From Cyclobacteriaceae bacterium (GTDB lineage Bacteria; Bacteroidota; Bacteroidia; Cytophagales; Cyclobacteriaceae), in assembly GCA_016787645.1 (NCBI GenBank), contig JAEUUF010000002.1:186001-250000 (forward strand): a stretch of DNA of 64,000 nt, in the 5' to 3' direction. The notes beneath the pieces are model-generated. The model made no database searches, was not told the DNA's origin, and was given only the letters and a program-made list of their open reading frames with translations. Below are positions 10,201 through 18,099 of the stretch, one piece after another (the stretch's first letter is position 1; every line of letters starts with the position of its first letter). Both the position numbers and the translations under genes were made by a program.

Positions 10201-12546
10201 GGCCCAGAGGGCGAGGTAAGGATATTGAAGCGTGCCATCCGGAGCTCCTGTATTCAATTGGACGCGGATGTAACCGGATGCCGTGGCGGTGAATTTGAAC
10301 CATCGGTTATAGTTGGGCCCGCTGTCCCAATTGGTGCCCTTGTTCCGGTCGGCGGTTGCATTGGTGGTGGTATAGGCCCCGGCTGCTGAACAGTTGTTGA
10401 TGAGGCTGGTCACATCGATGGCTCCTTCGTAAAAGTTGTAATCAGGAACATCGCTCAGGCAGAGTTTGAAGGTACCGCGATACCCGGTGCCGGTGAGATT
10501 GTCCACCGACACATAATAGACGTTACCCGGGGTTAGTCCATAGTAGTCCACTTCGAGGTCAGTGTACTGCCCATTTCGGTTCATCGACGCAATCTCCGTG
10601 GTACCATTGGTCGACCACAGCGCGAGGTACGGATATTGAAGTGTACCTTCCGGTGCACCGGTATTCAATTGAACCTTAATGTAGTTGGTGGTAGCCGTGA
10701 ATTTGAACCACCGGTTGTAGTTCGGTCCGCTGTCCCAGGCGGCGCCTTTGTTCTTGTCCGCCGTTGCATCCACGGTGGTGTAGGCGCCATTGGCGGAACA
10801 GGTATTGATGAGCGAAGAAATGTCGATAGCGCCTTCGTAAAAATTGTAATCGACTACATCGCTCAGACAAAGTTTGAATGTACCGCGATAGCCGGTACCC
10901 GTGAGGTTGTCAACCGAGATATAGTAAACCGACCCGGGCGTCAGGCCGAGGTAATCCACTTCAAGATCGGTGTATTGGCCATTGCGGTTTACGGATACCA
11001 ATTCGGTTGTGCCGTTGGTGGCCCACATGGCAAGGTAGGGGTATTGCAGCGTGCCTTCGGGTGCTCCGGTCTTGAGCTGCACCTTCATGTAGTTGGTGGT
11101 GGCCGTGAACTTGAACCATCGGTTGTAGTTGGGGCCGCTGTCCCAGTTGGTGCCTTTGTTTTTGTCGGCGCTGGCATCGACAGTGGTATAGGCACCATCG
11201 GCTGAACAATTGTTGATTAAGGCAGATACATCGGTGGCGCCTTCATAGAAGTTGTACCCCACCACATCGCTGAGGCATAACTTGAAGGTGCCCCGGTATC
11301 CCGTACCCGTGAGATTATCAACGGAAATGTAATAGACTACTCCTGGCGTGAGGCCGTAGTAATCTACTTCCAGGTCAGTGTACTGGCCGTTGCGGTTCAC
11401 CGAGGCTAATTCTGTGGTACCATTGGTGGCCCACAACGCGAGGTAAGGGTACTGTAGTGTTCCTTCGGGCGCTCCCGTCTTGAGTTGAATCTTCATGTAG
11501 GAGGTGGTGGCGGTGAACTTAAACCACCGGTTGTAGTTCGGGCCGCTGTCCCAGGTGACTCCTTTGTTCTTGTCACCCGTGGCATCTACCGTCGTGTAGG
11601 CTCCATCGGCTGAGCAACTGTTGATCAACCCGGAGACATCGGTGGCGCCTTCATAAAAGTTGTAGTCAACTACATCGCTGAGGCATAACTTAAAAGTGCC
11701 ACGATACCCGGTGCCGGTGAGGTTGTCAACGGAAATGTAATAGACCACTCCTGGCGTGAGCCCGTAATAATCCACTTCCAGGTCGGTGTACTGGCCGTTG
11801 CGGTTTACAGAGACCAGTTCCGTGGTACCATTGGTGGCCCACATGGCGAGGTAGGGGTATTGCAGCGTGCCTTCGGGTGCTCCTGTTTTGAGTTGCACCT
11901 TCATGTAGTTGGTGGTGGCGGTAAACTTGAACCACCGGTTGTAATTCGGGCCGCTGTCCCAGTTGGCGCCTTTGTTTTTATCGGCGGTGGCATACACAGT
12001 TGAATAGGCGGCATCCGCCGAACAAGTATTGATCAAGCCTGAAACATCCGTAGCGCCTTCATAGAAGTTGTTGCCAACTACATCGCTTAGACAAAGCTTG
12101 AACGTACCCCGATAGCCCACCCCCGTAACGTTGTCCACAGAGATATAATAGACAGTCCCCGGAGTGAGTCCATAGTAATCCACTTCGAGGTCGGTGTATT
12201 GACCATTCCGGTTCATCGAGGCCAATTCTGTAGTACCGTTTGTGGCCCACAAAGCCACGTAGGGATATTGCAGGGTTCCTTCAGGCGCCCCGGTATTCAA
12301 CTGCACCTTCATGTAGTTGGTTGTGGCTGTGAATTTGAACCACACATTGTAATTAGGACCACTATCCCATTGGCTGCCTTTGTTAAGGTCTGCAGTTGCG
12401 TTGACCGTGGTGTAGGCGGCATTGGCCGAGCATCCCCCGATTAGTCCGGAGATATCGGTGGCGGAGGCGTAATTGTCGTTGGCGGGCTGGGCCCACGCCT
12501 GGGCAAAAAACACAATGGAAGCAAGCAGCAGAATGAACTTCCTCAT
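7252..12546 (-). CDS. Giant T9SS-secreted protein with eight ~136-residue tandem repeats
   Basis: 1764 residues. The signal peptide MRKFILLLASIVFFAQAWAQ is followed by eight near-identical repeats (about residues 20-1110). Each carries WDSGPNYN-WFKFTAT, NGTTEL-SVNRNGQYTDLEVDY and GTGYRGTFKLCLSD, with one Cys near the start and one near the end, which suggests one disulfide per repeat. Residues ~1120-1480 are a Gly/Asn/Thr-rich beta-helix-like stretch (repeated LTVGRDLT-type turns). Then comes a fibronectin-like segment (PIELKSFEA...ASELNNDYYDLERS) and, in the last ~80 residues, a type IX sorting domain (YPNPA...LLGRVV...GVYIVTVLHNG). The protein should be secreted and surface-anchored, probably as an adhesin or matrix protein. 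Its ligand is unknown. Confidence 0.88.
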   Translation of the reverse strand: MRKFILLLASIVFFAQAWAQPANDNYASATDISGLIGGCSANAAYTTVNATADLNKGSQWDSGPNYNVWFKFTATTNYMKVQLNTGAPEGTLQYPYVALWATNGTTELASMNRNGQYTDLEVDYYGLTPGTVYYISVDNVTGVGYRGTFKLCLSDVVGNNFYEGATDVSGLINTCSADAAYSTVYATADKNKGANWDSGPNYNRWFKFTATTNYMKVQLKTGAPEGTLQYPYLAMWATNGTTELVSVNRNGQYTDLEVDYYGLTPGVVYYISVDNLTGTGYRGTFKLCLSDVVDYNFYEGATDVSGLINSCSADGAYTTVDATGDKNKGVTWDSGPNYNRWFKFTATTSYMKIQLKTGAPEGTLQYPYLALWATNGTTELASVNRNGQYTDLEVDYYGLTPGVVYYISVDNLTGTGYRGTFKLCLSDVVGYNFYEGATDVSALINNCSADGAYTTVDASADKNKGTNWDSGPNYNRWFKFTATTNYMKVQLKTGAPEGTLQYPYLAMWATNGTTELVSVNRNGQYTDLEVDYLGLTPGSVYYISVDNLTGTGYRGTFKLCLSDVVDYNFYEGAIDISSLINTCSANGAYTTVDATADKNKGAAWDSGPNYNRWFKFTATTNYIKVQLNTGAPEGTLQYPYLALWSTNGTTEIASMNRNGQYTDLEVDYYGLTPGNVYYVSVDNLTGTGYRGTFKLCLSDVPDYNFYEGAIDVTSLINNCSAAGAYTTTNATADRNKGTNWDSGPNYNRWFKFTATASGYIRVQLNTGAPDGTLQYPYLALWATNGTTELTSVNRNGQYTDLEVDYLGLTPGVVYYISVDNLTGTGYRGTFKLCLSDGVGNNYYEGATDVSSLINGCSLDGAYTTVDATADKNKGSTWDSGPNYNRWFKFIATTTYMKVQLLTGGSEGTLQYPYLALWSTNGTTELTSVNRNGQYTDLEVDYMGLVPGVTYYISVDNLTGTGYRGTFKLCLSDVPDYNYYEGAITLTDLNNWCSADGAYTTVNATADKNKGALWDSGPNYNRWFKFTALYTSTTIQLKTGAPEGTLQYPYVALWASNGTTGLASVNRAGQYNDLTLTYNALVVGNTYYISVDNLTGTGYRGTFKLCITNVEPTVFYSRANGDWSVNSTWSTIGYGGAIAATPPTVGSIANIQDNAVTVSGGTPQVAEVNLSSSGANTSLTIDNGTLQINGKASINNSTNNSVTTTIQNNGAFQVANNLTLTRSGGTGAIQVNVTSGTLSAGQDLLLTSSAGTVATNSLTFSNASTLTVGRDLTLTNSGGPKTGLTFNNTTGLTVGRDLTFTSGAALLTELVFNNSSTMSIKRNIVRGGTPFGMLTFNNTATLTFNATGNQQIIPGSAGSGGDAVTYRNVVINNTSGFATDFTMGGLANILGNLTLTAGVVQTTGANYLALANGSTVNIGSASTFVDGPMSIDLGSSATTTLNFPIGKSGTYRPIVLNVTHSDATNVTYTVEHFNASAAALGYTLPGTIDRVSGVRYWSVNRSAVANLTTATATLYYGIGSSDGVTDPANLRVVKTNGAGTVWFDVGGTGSAAGSGTITSNAFNTFSIMTIGNSTGGANPLPIELKSFEARPTGTRVELRWVTASELNNDYYDLERSPDGTSFVAFARVEGQGTKAGETTYTFVDEKPFYGRSYYRLKQTDFDQAVHYSKVVSVELNSTGQPTFVVYPNPASGDQFNLLLNGVSADERVAVRVSDLLGRVVYLAEFSTGKSLSPEIQVQRAGLPSGVYIVTVLHNGGQTSSRLVIR
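9220..12480 (-). repeat. Eight in-frame coding repeats of ~405-411 bp
   Basis: The sequence WDSGPNYN is encoded at about 9.49, 9.90, 10.31, 10.71, 11.12, 11.53, 11.94 and 12.35 kb, so the DNA period is about 405-411 bases. Long blocks are identical between units and most differences are synonymous or conservative, which points to recent duplication or gene conversion. The copy number could change by slippage or recombination, and short-read assembly may miscount units. Confidence 0.9.
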
Positions 12547-12578
12547 GTGGGCATGCGGGGTTGGTTTACGGCAATTCC

Positions 12579-12586
12579 CAAAGATA
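12579..12586 (-). promoter_or_regulatory. -7 promoter element TATCTTTG for the T9SS repeat protein
   Basis: This is an exact match to the Bacteroidota -7 consensus TAnnTTTG on the minus strand, 32 bases upstream of the ATG at 12546. I see no good TTTG at -33. Confidence 0.5.
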
Positions 12587-12749
12587 ATAATAGGTTTGTA
12601 GGTAGCCTATCGTGCCAGTTAAATGGGCTTCCCCTCCCAGGGGTAACCCGTTTGTAACATTTTGTCACCACCCATGAGATACTTCGAATGAACTGTTACT
12701 TTGTTAGGCTGATTTCGTTATTGGGTAATGAATCTCAACCCCGACCGGT

Positions 12750-15128
12750 ATGCTTCGCAACTACATTGTCATCGCCCTCCGCAACATCCTCAAGTACAAA
12801 GGCTATTCCGTAATCAACGTCATGGGCCTGGCACTGGGGATGGCCATCTTCTTCCTGACGCTGAGCCTGGTCTATTTCGAACTGAGCTATGACCGCTTTC
12901 ACACCAAGGCCGAACATATCTACCGCGTTCACCAGAAGTTCAACGACGGGGGCACCACCGCCGATATCTCGTTCCCGATCAAACAGGCGCTGGTCGACGA
13001 CTACCCCCAAATCCAGGAGGCCACTAGCTTTGCCTTCGCCGGCGGCGACCGCGGACGGGTCGGCAACCGCAACCTGTTCGTGAACGGCATCTTCTTTGTC
13101 GACACCTCCTTTTTCAACCTGTTCGATATTCCCTTCGTCAAAGGCAGCAAGGACGAAGCCCAGCTGAAATTTTCCACGCAAACCAACGACGCCCTCATCA
13201 CGCCAGAAGAAGCCAAGAATCTTTTCGGCGAGGAAGACCCCGTGGGCAAGACATTTACTTTGCTGGAAACGAATCAAAGCTACACCGTGCTCGGCGTGGT
13301 GAGCCGCATGCCCAGGAACTCGCATTTCAACTACGGCGTATTGCTCCCCATTTATAACCACCCCCGGCGCAAGGAGGTTGAAAACAACTGGAACAACCCC
13401 GTGGTGCACACTTATGTCTATATCCCCGATGAAGCGGGAGCGGAGGCGTTCAACGAAAAGGAGCTGGACAATTTCATCAAAAAACATTTCCCGGTGGCTT
13501 ACGGGGGCGAGAACGCGCACCTGCCGGTCATCAAAATGACGGACATCCACCTCAACTCAAACCTGTACTACGAGTTGGGCCAAAACTCCAGCGTTATTTA
13601 CGTGACCGCCGTATCTTCCGTAGGTTTCCTGATCCTGATCCTTGCTTCGATCAACTTCATGAACCTGACCACCGCGCGCTCAGTTCGACGAGCCCGTGAA
13701 GTGGGTCTTCGCAAAACATTGGGGGCACACAAAACTTCGCTGGTGGCTCAGTTCCTGGGCGAATCGATTGTGCTGAGCCTGATCTCAATTATCGTGGGGG
13801 CGGGATTAGCCTATCTGCTCCTGCCGGTGTTCAATGCCAACCTCGATCAAAGCCTGGAAATTGACTTCCTCTCGATGCAGTCCATTGCCAGCCTCGTGGC
13901 CATCAGCCTTTTCATCGGGGTTCTGTCAGGGATTTATCCTGCTTTTTTCCTGGCGGCCTACAAGCCGGTGCTCACGCTGAAGAGCAGCCAGGGTCCTACC
14001 GATCGATTATTTGTCCGCAAAGGACTGGTGATATTTCAGTTCATCGTCGTCACGACGCTGCTCATCGGCATCATCACGCTGAACAAGCAGTTGTCCTACA
14101 TGAATAACAAAGACATGGGCTACAACCCTGAGGGGCTGGTGTACATGCGTTCGTCCGATAAGATGCGGCAGGAGAACAACAACTACCAGAGCTTCATCAC
14201 GGAAGTGGACAATCTTCCGGGTGTTCAATACATCGCCGGGGTGGCGGGCGGTTCTTATGAGACCGTACAATATGAAGGAATGCCGGTGACCGAACGCAAG
14301 GGGGCCATCATCATGAACACCGGTCCCGATTATGCATTGACCATGGGTATTCCCCTCGTGGCAGGACGTTTCCCTTCCCGCGACATCCTGACAGACAAGC
14401 ATACAATTCTCCTGAATGAGACGGCGGTTGGCGATTACGGCTGGACGCCTACGGACGCCATCGGCAAAGAGGTGAAGCTATACGAAGGAGACAGCGCGTA
14501 TACGGTCATCGGCGTGCTGAAAGATTTTCACATGGAGCCGCTCACCGTCAGGATCCAGGCGATAGGTTTTGTAACGACCATGCTGAATAATTTCGGTTAT
14601 ACTGCCCTACGACTCACGGGTGAGAATCGCAAAGAAACCGAGGAGGCGATCATGACGGCATGGAAGCGCTACGATGATGGCTGGCCGTTTGAAATCTGGC
14701 ATGAAACGGACGGCCGCGAAAACCAGAATTCCGAGTTCCGTAAACTGGGCACCATGATGCAGGAACTGACCTATGTGGGAATCTTTATCGCATGCATCGG
14801 CTTGTTCGGCCTCGCGACTTTCTCCGCGGAGCGACGCACGAAGGAAATCGGGGTCAGGAAGGTACACGGTGCCTCGGTGGGCAGCATCTGGAAACTGATG
14901 GTTGTTGAATTCGCCAACATCGTGATCCTCGCCTCACTCGTCGGTGTGGCCGCGGGTTACTATGAAGTGAAATTGATCCTCCAGAACTTTGCCTACCGCA
15001 CGGAGGTCGGGCTGGAAGTGTATGCCCTGGCAGTCATCGCCGCCATTTCAATTGCGGTCATCACCGTGAGCTACCAGGCGATCAAGTCAGCAAAGTCGAA
15101 TCCGGTCAACAGCCTGCGCGCGGAGTAA
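12750..15128 (+). CDS. FtsX/MacB-type ABC transporter permease (~800 aa)
   Basis: 792 residues with the layout common in Bacteroidota: a first membrane helix near residues 20-42 (VINVMGLALGMAIFFLTLSL), a large MacB-type periplasmic domain to about 280, an FtsX core of three helices (about 285-410), another helix near 430, a second periplasmic domain, and a C-terminal FtsX core (about 675-785) ending SNPVNSLRAE. Such proteins normally pair with a MacB/LolD-like ATPase and are linked to lipoprotein, peptide or antimicrobial export by mechanotransmission. No ATPase gene adjoins it, so the partner must be elsewhere. It is a paralogue of the gene at 44015. Confidence 0.9.
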   Translation: MLRNYIVIALRNILKYKGYSVINVMGLALGMAIFFLTLSLVYFELSYDRFHTKAEHIYRVHQKFNDGGTTADISFPIKQALVDDYPQIQEATSFAFAGGDRGRVGNRNLFVNGIFFVDTSFFNLFDIPFVKGSKDEAQLKFSTQTNDALITPEEAKNLFGEEDPVGKTFTLLETNQSYTVLGVVSRMPRNSHFNYGVLLPIYNHPRRKEVENNWNNPVVHTYVYIPDEAGAEAFNEKELDNFIKKHFPVAYGGENAHLPVIKMTDIHLNSNLYYELGQNSSVIYVTAVSSVGFLILILASINFMNLTTARSVRRAREVGLRKTLGAHKTSLVAQFLGESIVLSLISIIVGAGLAYLLLPVFNANLDQSLEIDFLSMQSIASLVAISLFIGVLSGIYPAFFLAAYKPVLTLKSSQGPTDRLFVRKGLVIFQFIVVTTLLIGIITLNKQLSYMNNKDMGYNPEGLVYMRSSDKMRQENNNYQSFITEVDNLPGVQYIAGVAGGSYETVQYEGMPVTERKGAIIMNTGPDYALTMGIPLVAGRFPSRDILTDKHTILLNETAVGDYGWTPTDAIGKEVKLYEGDSAYTVIGVLKDFHMEPLTVRIQAIGFVTTMLNNFGYTALRLTGENRKETEEAIMTAWKRYDDGWPFEIWHETDGRENQNSEFRKLGTMMQELTYVGIFIACIGLFGLATFSAERRTKEIGVRKVHGASVGSIWKLMVVEFANIVILASLVGVAAGYYEVKLILQNFAYRTEVGLEVYALAVIAAISIAVITVSYQAIKSAKSNPVNSLRAE

Positions 15129-15160
15129 TTTGAAGATTTGAAGATTTGATAATTTGAAGA
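15129..15160 (+). repeat. Octamer array, unit TTTGAAGA x4
   Basis: Four units in exact 8-base register (TTTGAAGA, TTTGAAGA, TTTGATAA, TTTGAAGA) start right after the permease stop codon. An array of the same unit and orientation lies on the other side of the FKBP gene at 16017. Confidence 0.85.
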
Positions 15161-15181
15161 TGGGGGAGGTAAGGCGGCATC

Positions 15182-16003
15182 TTATTTTGTGCCCTTCATC
15201 TTCTCTAGCAGTTCGGTTCTAAGTTGAGTGGCGCGGGGGTTGGACGCCATGGACGTGTCTGATTTAAGGAGCGCATCCAGGCTGTCGAGGGATTGCTTGT
15301 ATTGGCCCATCTTCTCCAGTGTGCGCACGCGGTACCAGCGCATGCCGGAATCATTGTTTGTATTGATGAACGCGATCATCTGGAGGTTTTCCTGGTGCAT
15401 GTTGGCATCGTTGAGCAGGTTCCATAGAATGCGATATTGGTTGTTGTCGTAATAGTATTTTGAGGTATCCGCGCTGTTTAGCAGGCGCTCACGGGTGGCA
15501 ATCATTTTCGCGTGACCACCGGTTTGGTAGGCGGCAAACAAAGTGTCGGAAAGACTCAGCTTGGGTTCGTTCACTTTCTTCATGATGTACTTGGTATACA
15601 CCAGGGTGGCATTGGGCGGGATGTCAGAACCAACTCCTTTTTCACCGTACGCGATGGCGGGAGGCAGAATCGCAACGATTTCATCGCCCTCGCGTAGTTT
15701 CATGGTTACTTCCGTAAAGCCTTTGATCATCCGGTCTTTGTTCGCCACAAAGGCAAACGATGAATCGGGCGGGCCGTTCGTGTTCCAGATTTCCTTGCCG
15801 TTGACGCTGAGAGCCAGGTAGGTCCACACTTTTGAGCCGGTCTCCACCGGGCGACCGGTTCCAATTTTGGTGTAAACGTATTTCAACCCGGACTCAGTGG
15901 TGATGGTATCGCCAACCACTATCGCACTGTCATTCTTGGGCGTGGTAGAACAGGCGGCTAATACTGCAACGTTGATCACCAGGTAGAGAAGTTGCTTCGT
16001 CAT
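15182..16003 (-). CDS. FKBP-type peptidyl-prolyl isomerase lipoprotein with C-terminal helical domain
   Basis: 273 residues. The lipobox VLAAC (Cys18) indicates a lipoprotein. Residues ~35-145 form an FKBP domain, with family landmarks at KVWTYLALSVNGKEIW, the IKGFTEVTMKLREGDE segment and PPAIAYGEKGVGSDIPPNATLVY, so it should assist prolyl isomerisation or chaperone folding in the periplasm. Residues ~155-273 are helical and TPR-like, perhaps for client binding. The gene is alone on its strand and bracketed by two arrays of the same octamer (15129-15160 and 16017-16048). Confidence 0.82.
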   Translation of the reverse strand: MTKQLLYLVINVAVLAACSTTPKNDSAIVVGDTITTESGLKYVYTKIGTGRPVETGSKVWTYLALSVNGKEIWNTNGPPDSSFAFVANKDRMIKGFTEVTMKLREGDEIVAILPPAIAYGEKGVGSDIPPNATLVYTKYIMKKVNEPKLSLSDTLFAAYQTGGHAKMIATRERLLNSADTSKYYYDNNQYRILWNLLNDANMHQENLQMIAFINTNNDSGMRWYRVRTLEKMGQYKQSLDSLDALLKSDTSMASNPRATQLRTELLEKMKGTK

Positions 16004-16016
16004 GGAGGGGTGGGGA

Positions 16017-16048
16017 ATTTGAAAATTTGGAGATTTGAAGATTTGAAA
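16017..16048 (+). repeat. Octamer array, unit ATTTGAAA/G x4
   Basis: Four units in 8-base register (ATTTGAAA, ATTTGGAG, ATTTGAAG, ATTTGAAA), variants of the unit seen at 15129. They lie just upstream of the FKBP start and 19 bases from the esterase stop. Confidence 0.85.
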
Positions 16049-16066
16049 ATGCTGGATAAGGAGTTG

Positions 16067-16993
16067 TCACTTGGCGAGGAGGAAAGTGGCGGGTATGTCG
16101 AAACGTTTACGCCACGCGCGTTCGCTATGATTTTCCCCGGGGAAGAAACGGGTCATCCAGTTTTTTGACGTCCATCCTTTGCCTTTCATGATTTCGTCAA
16201 CTTCTTTCTGCAGGGGAGGGTAGAGCGCATCCAGGGTGGCATCGCCGTAGTCAAAGTAAATTTTGTGTTTCTTGGGATTCGGCAAGTGTGCGGCCAGGTA
16301 ATTGTAAAAGGTAGCAGGGATGGGGTTGTTCTCCATGCTGAAGATGCCCGGCCAATGGGTGGAGAGACATGCGGCACCACCAAAAACATCCGGGTACTCG
16401 CAGATCGCGTACATGGAAATCAATCCGCCCATGCTGCTGCCGGCGATGAAAGTATTCGATCGGTCTTTACGGACAGCGTATGTATTATCGATAAAAGGCT
16501 TGACTTCAGTCACCAGGAACTTCAGGTAGTCGTCGGAGTGAACCTTGCCGTCGCCGAATACACTATAGCCGTTGGTCCGGGTAGCTTTGTAAATCGTGTC
16601 CCGCTGCGCCTGGCTGAGTGACTCGAAGGGCTTCTGCGGGAAATAGTCGGTGTGCCGGGTTGGGCCGCCATTCCAAATGCCCACCACAATGACATCGCGG
16701 ATCTTTTTGGACTTCATCAGGGGACCGAGCACATCATCCACCTCCCAGGCTTGCTTGTTCCAGGTGGCGAGGGAATCAAACAGCATCTGGCCATCGTGCA
16801 TGTACAGCACCGCAAATTTCTTTTTACCATCGTATCCCTCCGGCAACCAGATGTCGATGTTGCGGGCGGTCACATATTCAGAAATAAAATTCTCCACCCG
16901 CACCACCTTGCCCGTCAACACCGCAGGCAACTGAGCCAATGAGTGGAAGAGCGGAAGCGTGATAAGTACCAGGGTGGGAATAATCTTAGTCAT
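16067..16993 (-). CDS. Secreted alpha/beta-hydrolase, putative esterase (esterase D / CE1-like)
   Basis: 308 residues. A signal peptide ends near HSLAQ (residue 21). The core motifs are VLYMHDGQMLFD (oxyanion region), GSSMGG with nucleophile Ser187, and GENHSERAW with the expected catalytic His near the C-terminus. This fits the putative-esterase family, which includes enterochelin esterase-like and carbohydrate esterase 1-like proteins that cleave acyl esters. The substrate cannot be read off; the polysaccharide genes nearby make a carbohydrate ester possible. An exact -7 element sits 40 bases upstream. Confidence 0.8.
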   Translation of the reverse strand: MTKIIPTLVLITLPLFHSLAQLPAVLTGKVVRVENFISEYVTARNIDIWLPEGYDGKKKFAVLYMHDGQMLFDSLATWNKQAWEVDDVLGPLMKSKKIRDVIVVGIWNGGPTRHTDYFPQKPFESLSQAQRDTIYKATRTNGYSVFGDGKVHSDDYLKFLVTEVKPFIDNTYAVRKDRSNTFIAGSSMGGLISMYAICEYPDVFGGAACLSTHWPGIFSMENNPIPATFYNYLAAHLPNPKKHKIYFDYGDATLDALYPPLQKEVDEIMKGKGWTSKNWMTRFFPGENHSERAWRKRFDIPATFLLAK

Positions 16994-17033
16994 TTGCGAT
17001 GTCTTGTGAGTAATGGAGAAGTGTCCGGTGAGG

Positions 17034-17041
17034 CAAAAGTA
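17034..17041 (-). promoter_or_regulatory. -7 promoter element TACTTTTG for the esterase gene
   Basis: This is a perfect TAnnTTTG match on the minus strand, 40 bases upstream of the ATG at 16993. No clear -33 TTTG is seen. Confidence 0.5.
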
Positions 17042-17063
17042 ATCATTCAGTCAATCCATTCCA

Positions 17064-17100
17064 GAATCACCGAATCACCGAATCGGTAAATCAGCGAATT
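17064..17100 (+). repeat. Octamer array, unit GAATCACC
   Basis: GAATCACC, GAATCACC, GAATCGGT, AAATCAGC and GAATT lie in 8-base register. The array runs into the stop codon of the PhyH gene (17099-17101), so it begins inside that coding region. Confidence 0.75.
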
Positions 17101-17911
17101 AGACCACCGGATTCAACGGTGTATCAATGACTTTGCCTACCTCCGCCCCCGGGCACCAGGTATTCCAATCATCCACCTGGTTGTCATTTTCAGGCTGCTT
17201 GAGTTTCATGTCTTTGTCCATGTAGATCACCGTCATCACCTTCCGGATTTCCGGCGTCGTGTTCGCTCCCGCGCGATGGAAGACCCAGCCGGAATGGAAA
17301 CTGACTTCACCCAGGTCGAAGGGTTCGATGACATGCGGGAAATCCGTGACGCGAAGCCGCCGTTCGATCGCGACTTCACTCTGGTCGCTGATCATCAGGT
17401 CGCGGCCCTCGACTACCTGGTGACTGCCCGCGCTGAATTCCAGGGGGCCCATCTCCAGGGGCACAGCGTGAAGCGGAATCCAGGCCGTAACCGTCTTGTC
17501 GGTCTCCAGCGGCCAGTAATATTGGTCGGCGTGCCACGGCGTGATGCCACCGCCTCCTTCTTTAAAGAGTGCCTGGTCGTGGTAGATCCGCACACCGGAT
17601 GTCTCCATCAGGCCGCTGGCAATGCCCGCGAGTCGCTTGGAGAAAACCAGTTCGCGGATGTCATCATCTTCACGCCAAAGGTTGAAGATCTGCAAGAATG
17701 CTTTGCCGTAGGTGTCGCGCTGGTTGAGGTCAGGTTTGCCGGCGCTTTTCTCGGCGACCTTTTTGCCAATACAATTACTGAAGAACTCAAGCGCCTCCCC
17801 TGGGAATACTTCTTTCAATTTGATGAAGCGATGTTTCTGGTAGAAGGCAACATGTTTTGCCGTCAGTGGATAGGGCTCGTCGAGGGCCCTTGTCAAGGAT
17901 GGCGTAAGCAT
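17099..17911 (-). CDS. Phytanoyl-CoA dioxygenase (PhyH) family protein
   Basis: 270 residues from the ATG at 17911; the frame extends to 17983, but the 17911 start follows the leader AACCAACCACAACT and a near-consensus -7 CATCTTTG (17932-17939). PhyH proteins are Fe(II)/2-oxoglutarate oxygenases. Metal ligands are visible as WHADQ (His127, Asp129) and HRAGAN (His212), with Arg223 placed to bind 2-oxoglutarate. There is no signal peptide, so it is cytoplasmic. Substrates of bacterial members vary (lipids, phosphonates, ectoine, secondary metabolites), and the neighbours do not narrow this. Confidence 0.82.
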   Translation of the reverse strand: MLTPSLTRALDEPYPLTAKHVAFYQKHRFIKLKEVFPGEALEFFSNCIGKKVAEKSAGKPDLNQRDTYGKAFLQIFNLWREDDDIRELVFSKRLAGIASGLMETSGVRIYHDQALFKEGGGGITPWHADQYYWPLETDKTVTAWIPLHAVPLEMGPLEFSAGSHQVVEGRDLMISDQSEVAIERRLRVTDFPHVIEPFDLGEVSFHSGWVFHRAGANTTPEIRKVMTVIYMDKDMKLKQPENDNQVDDWNTWCPGAEVGKVIDTPLNPVV

Positions 17912-18099
17912 AGTTGTGGTTGGTTGAGCATTCAAAGATGCTAAGATTTCAGCAGTTTCTTCATGGGGAGTGCCATAAGACACAGCAAACTGTCACGGCC
18001 GCTGGTTCAAACTCAACAGCCATCTGCCGAAAAGGGAACGGATTGGTTTCATGAGTTCTTTTCACTTATTTTTAAAACACTCCCTTACCCAAAGACTCC

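Noticed and set aside
9220-12480. Non-coding satellite or CRISPR-like repeats
   Set aside because: The 405-411 base period is a multiple of three, in frame and encodes one long protein with signal peptide and sorting domain.
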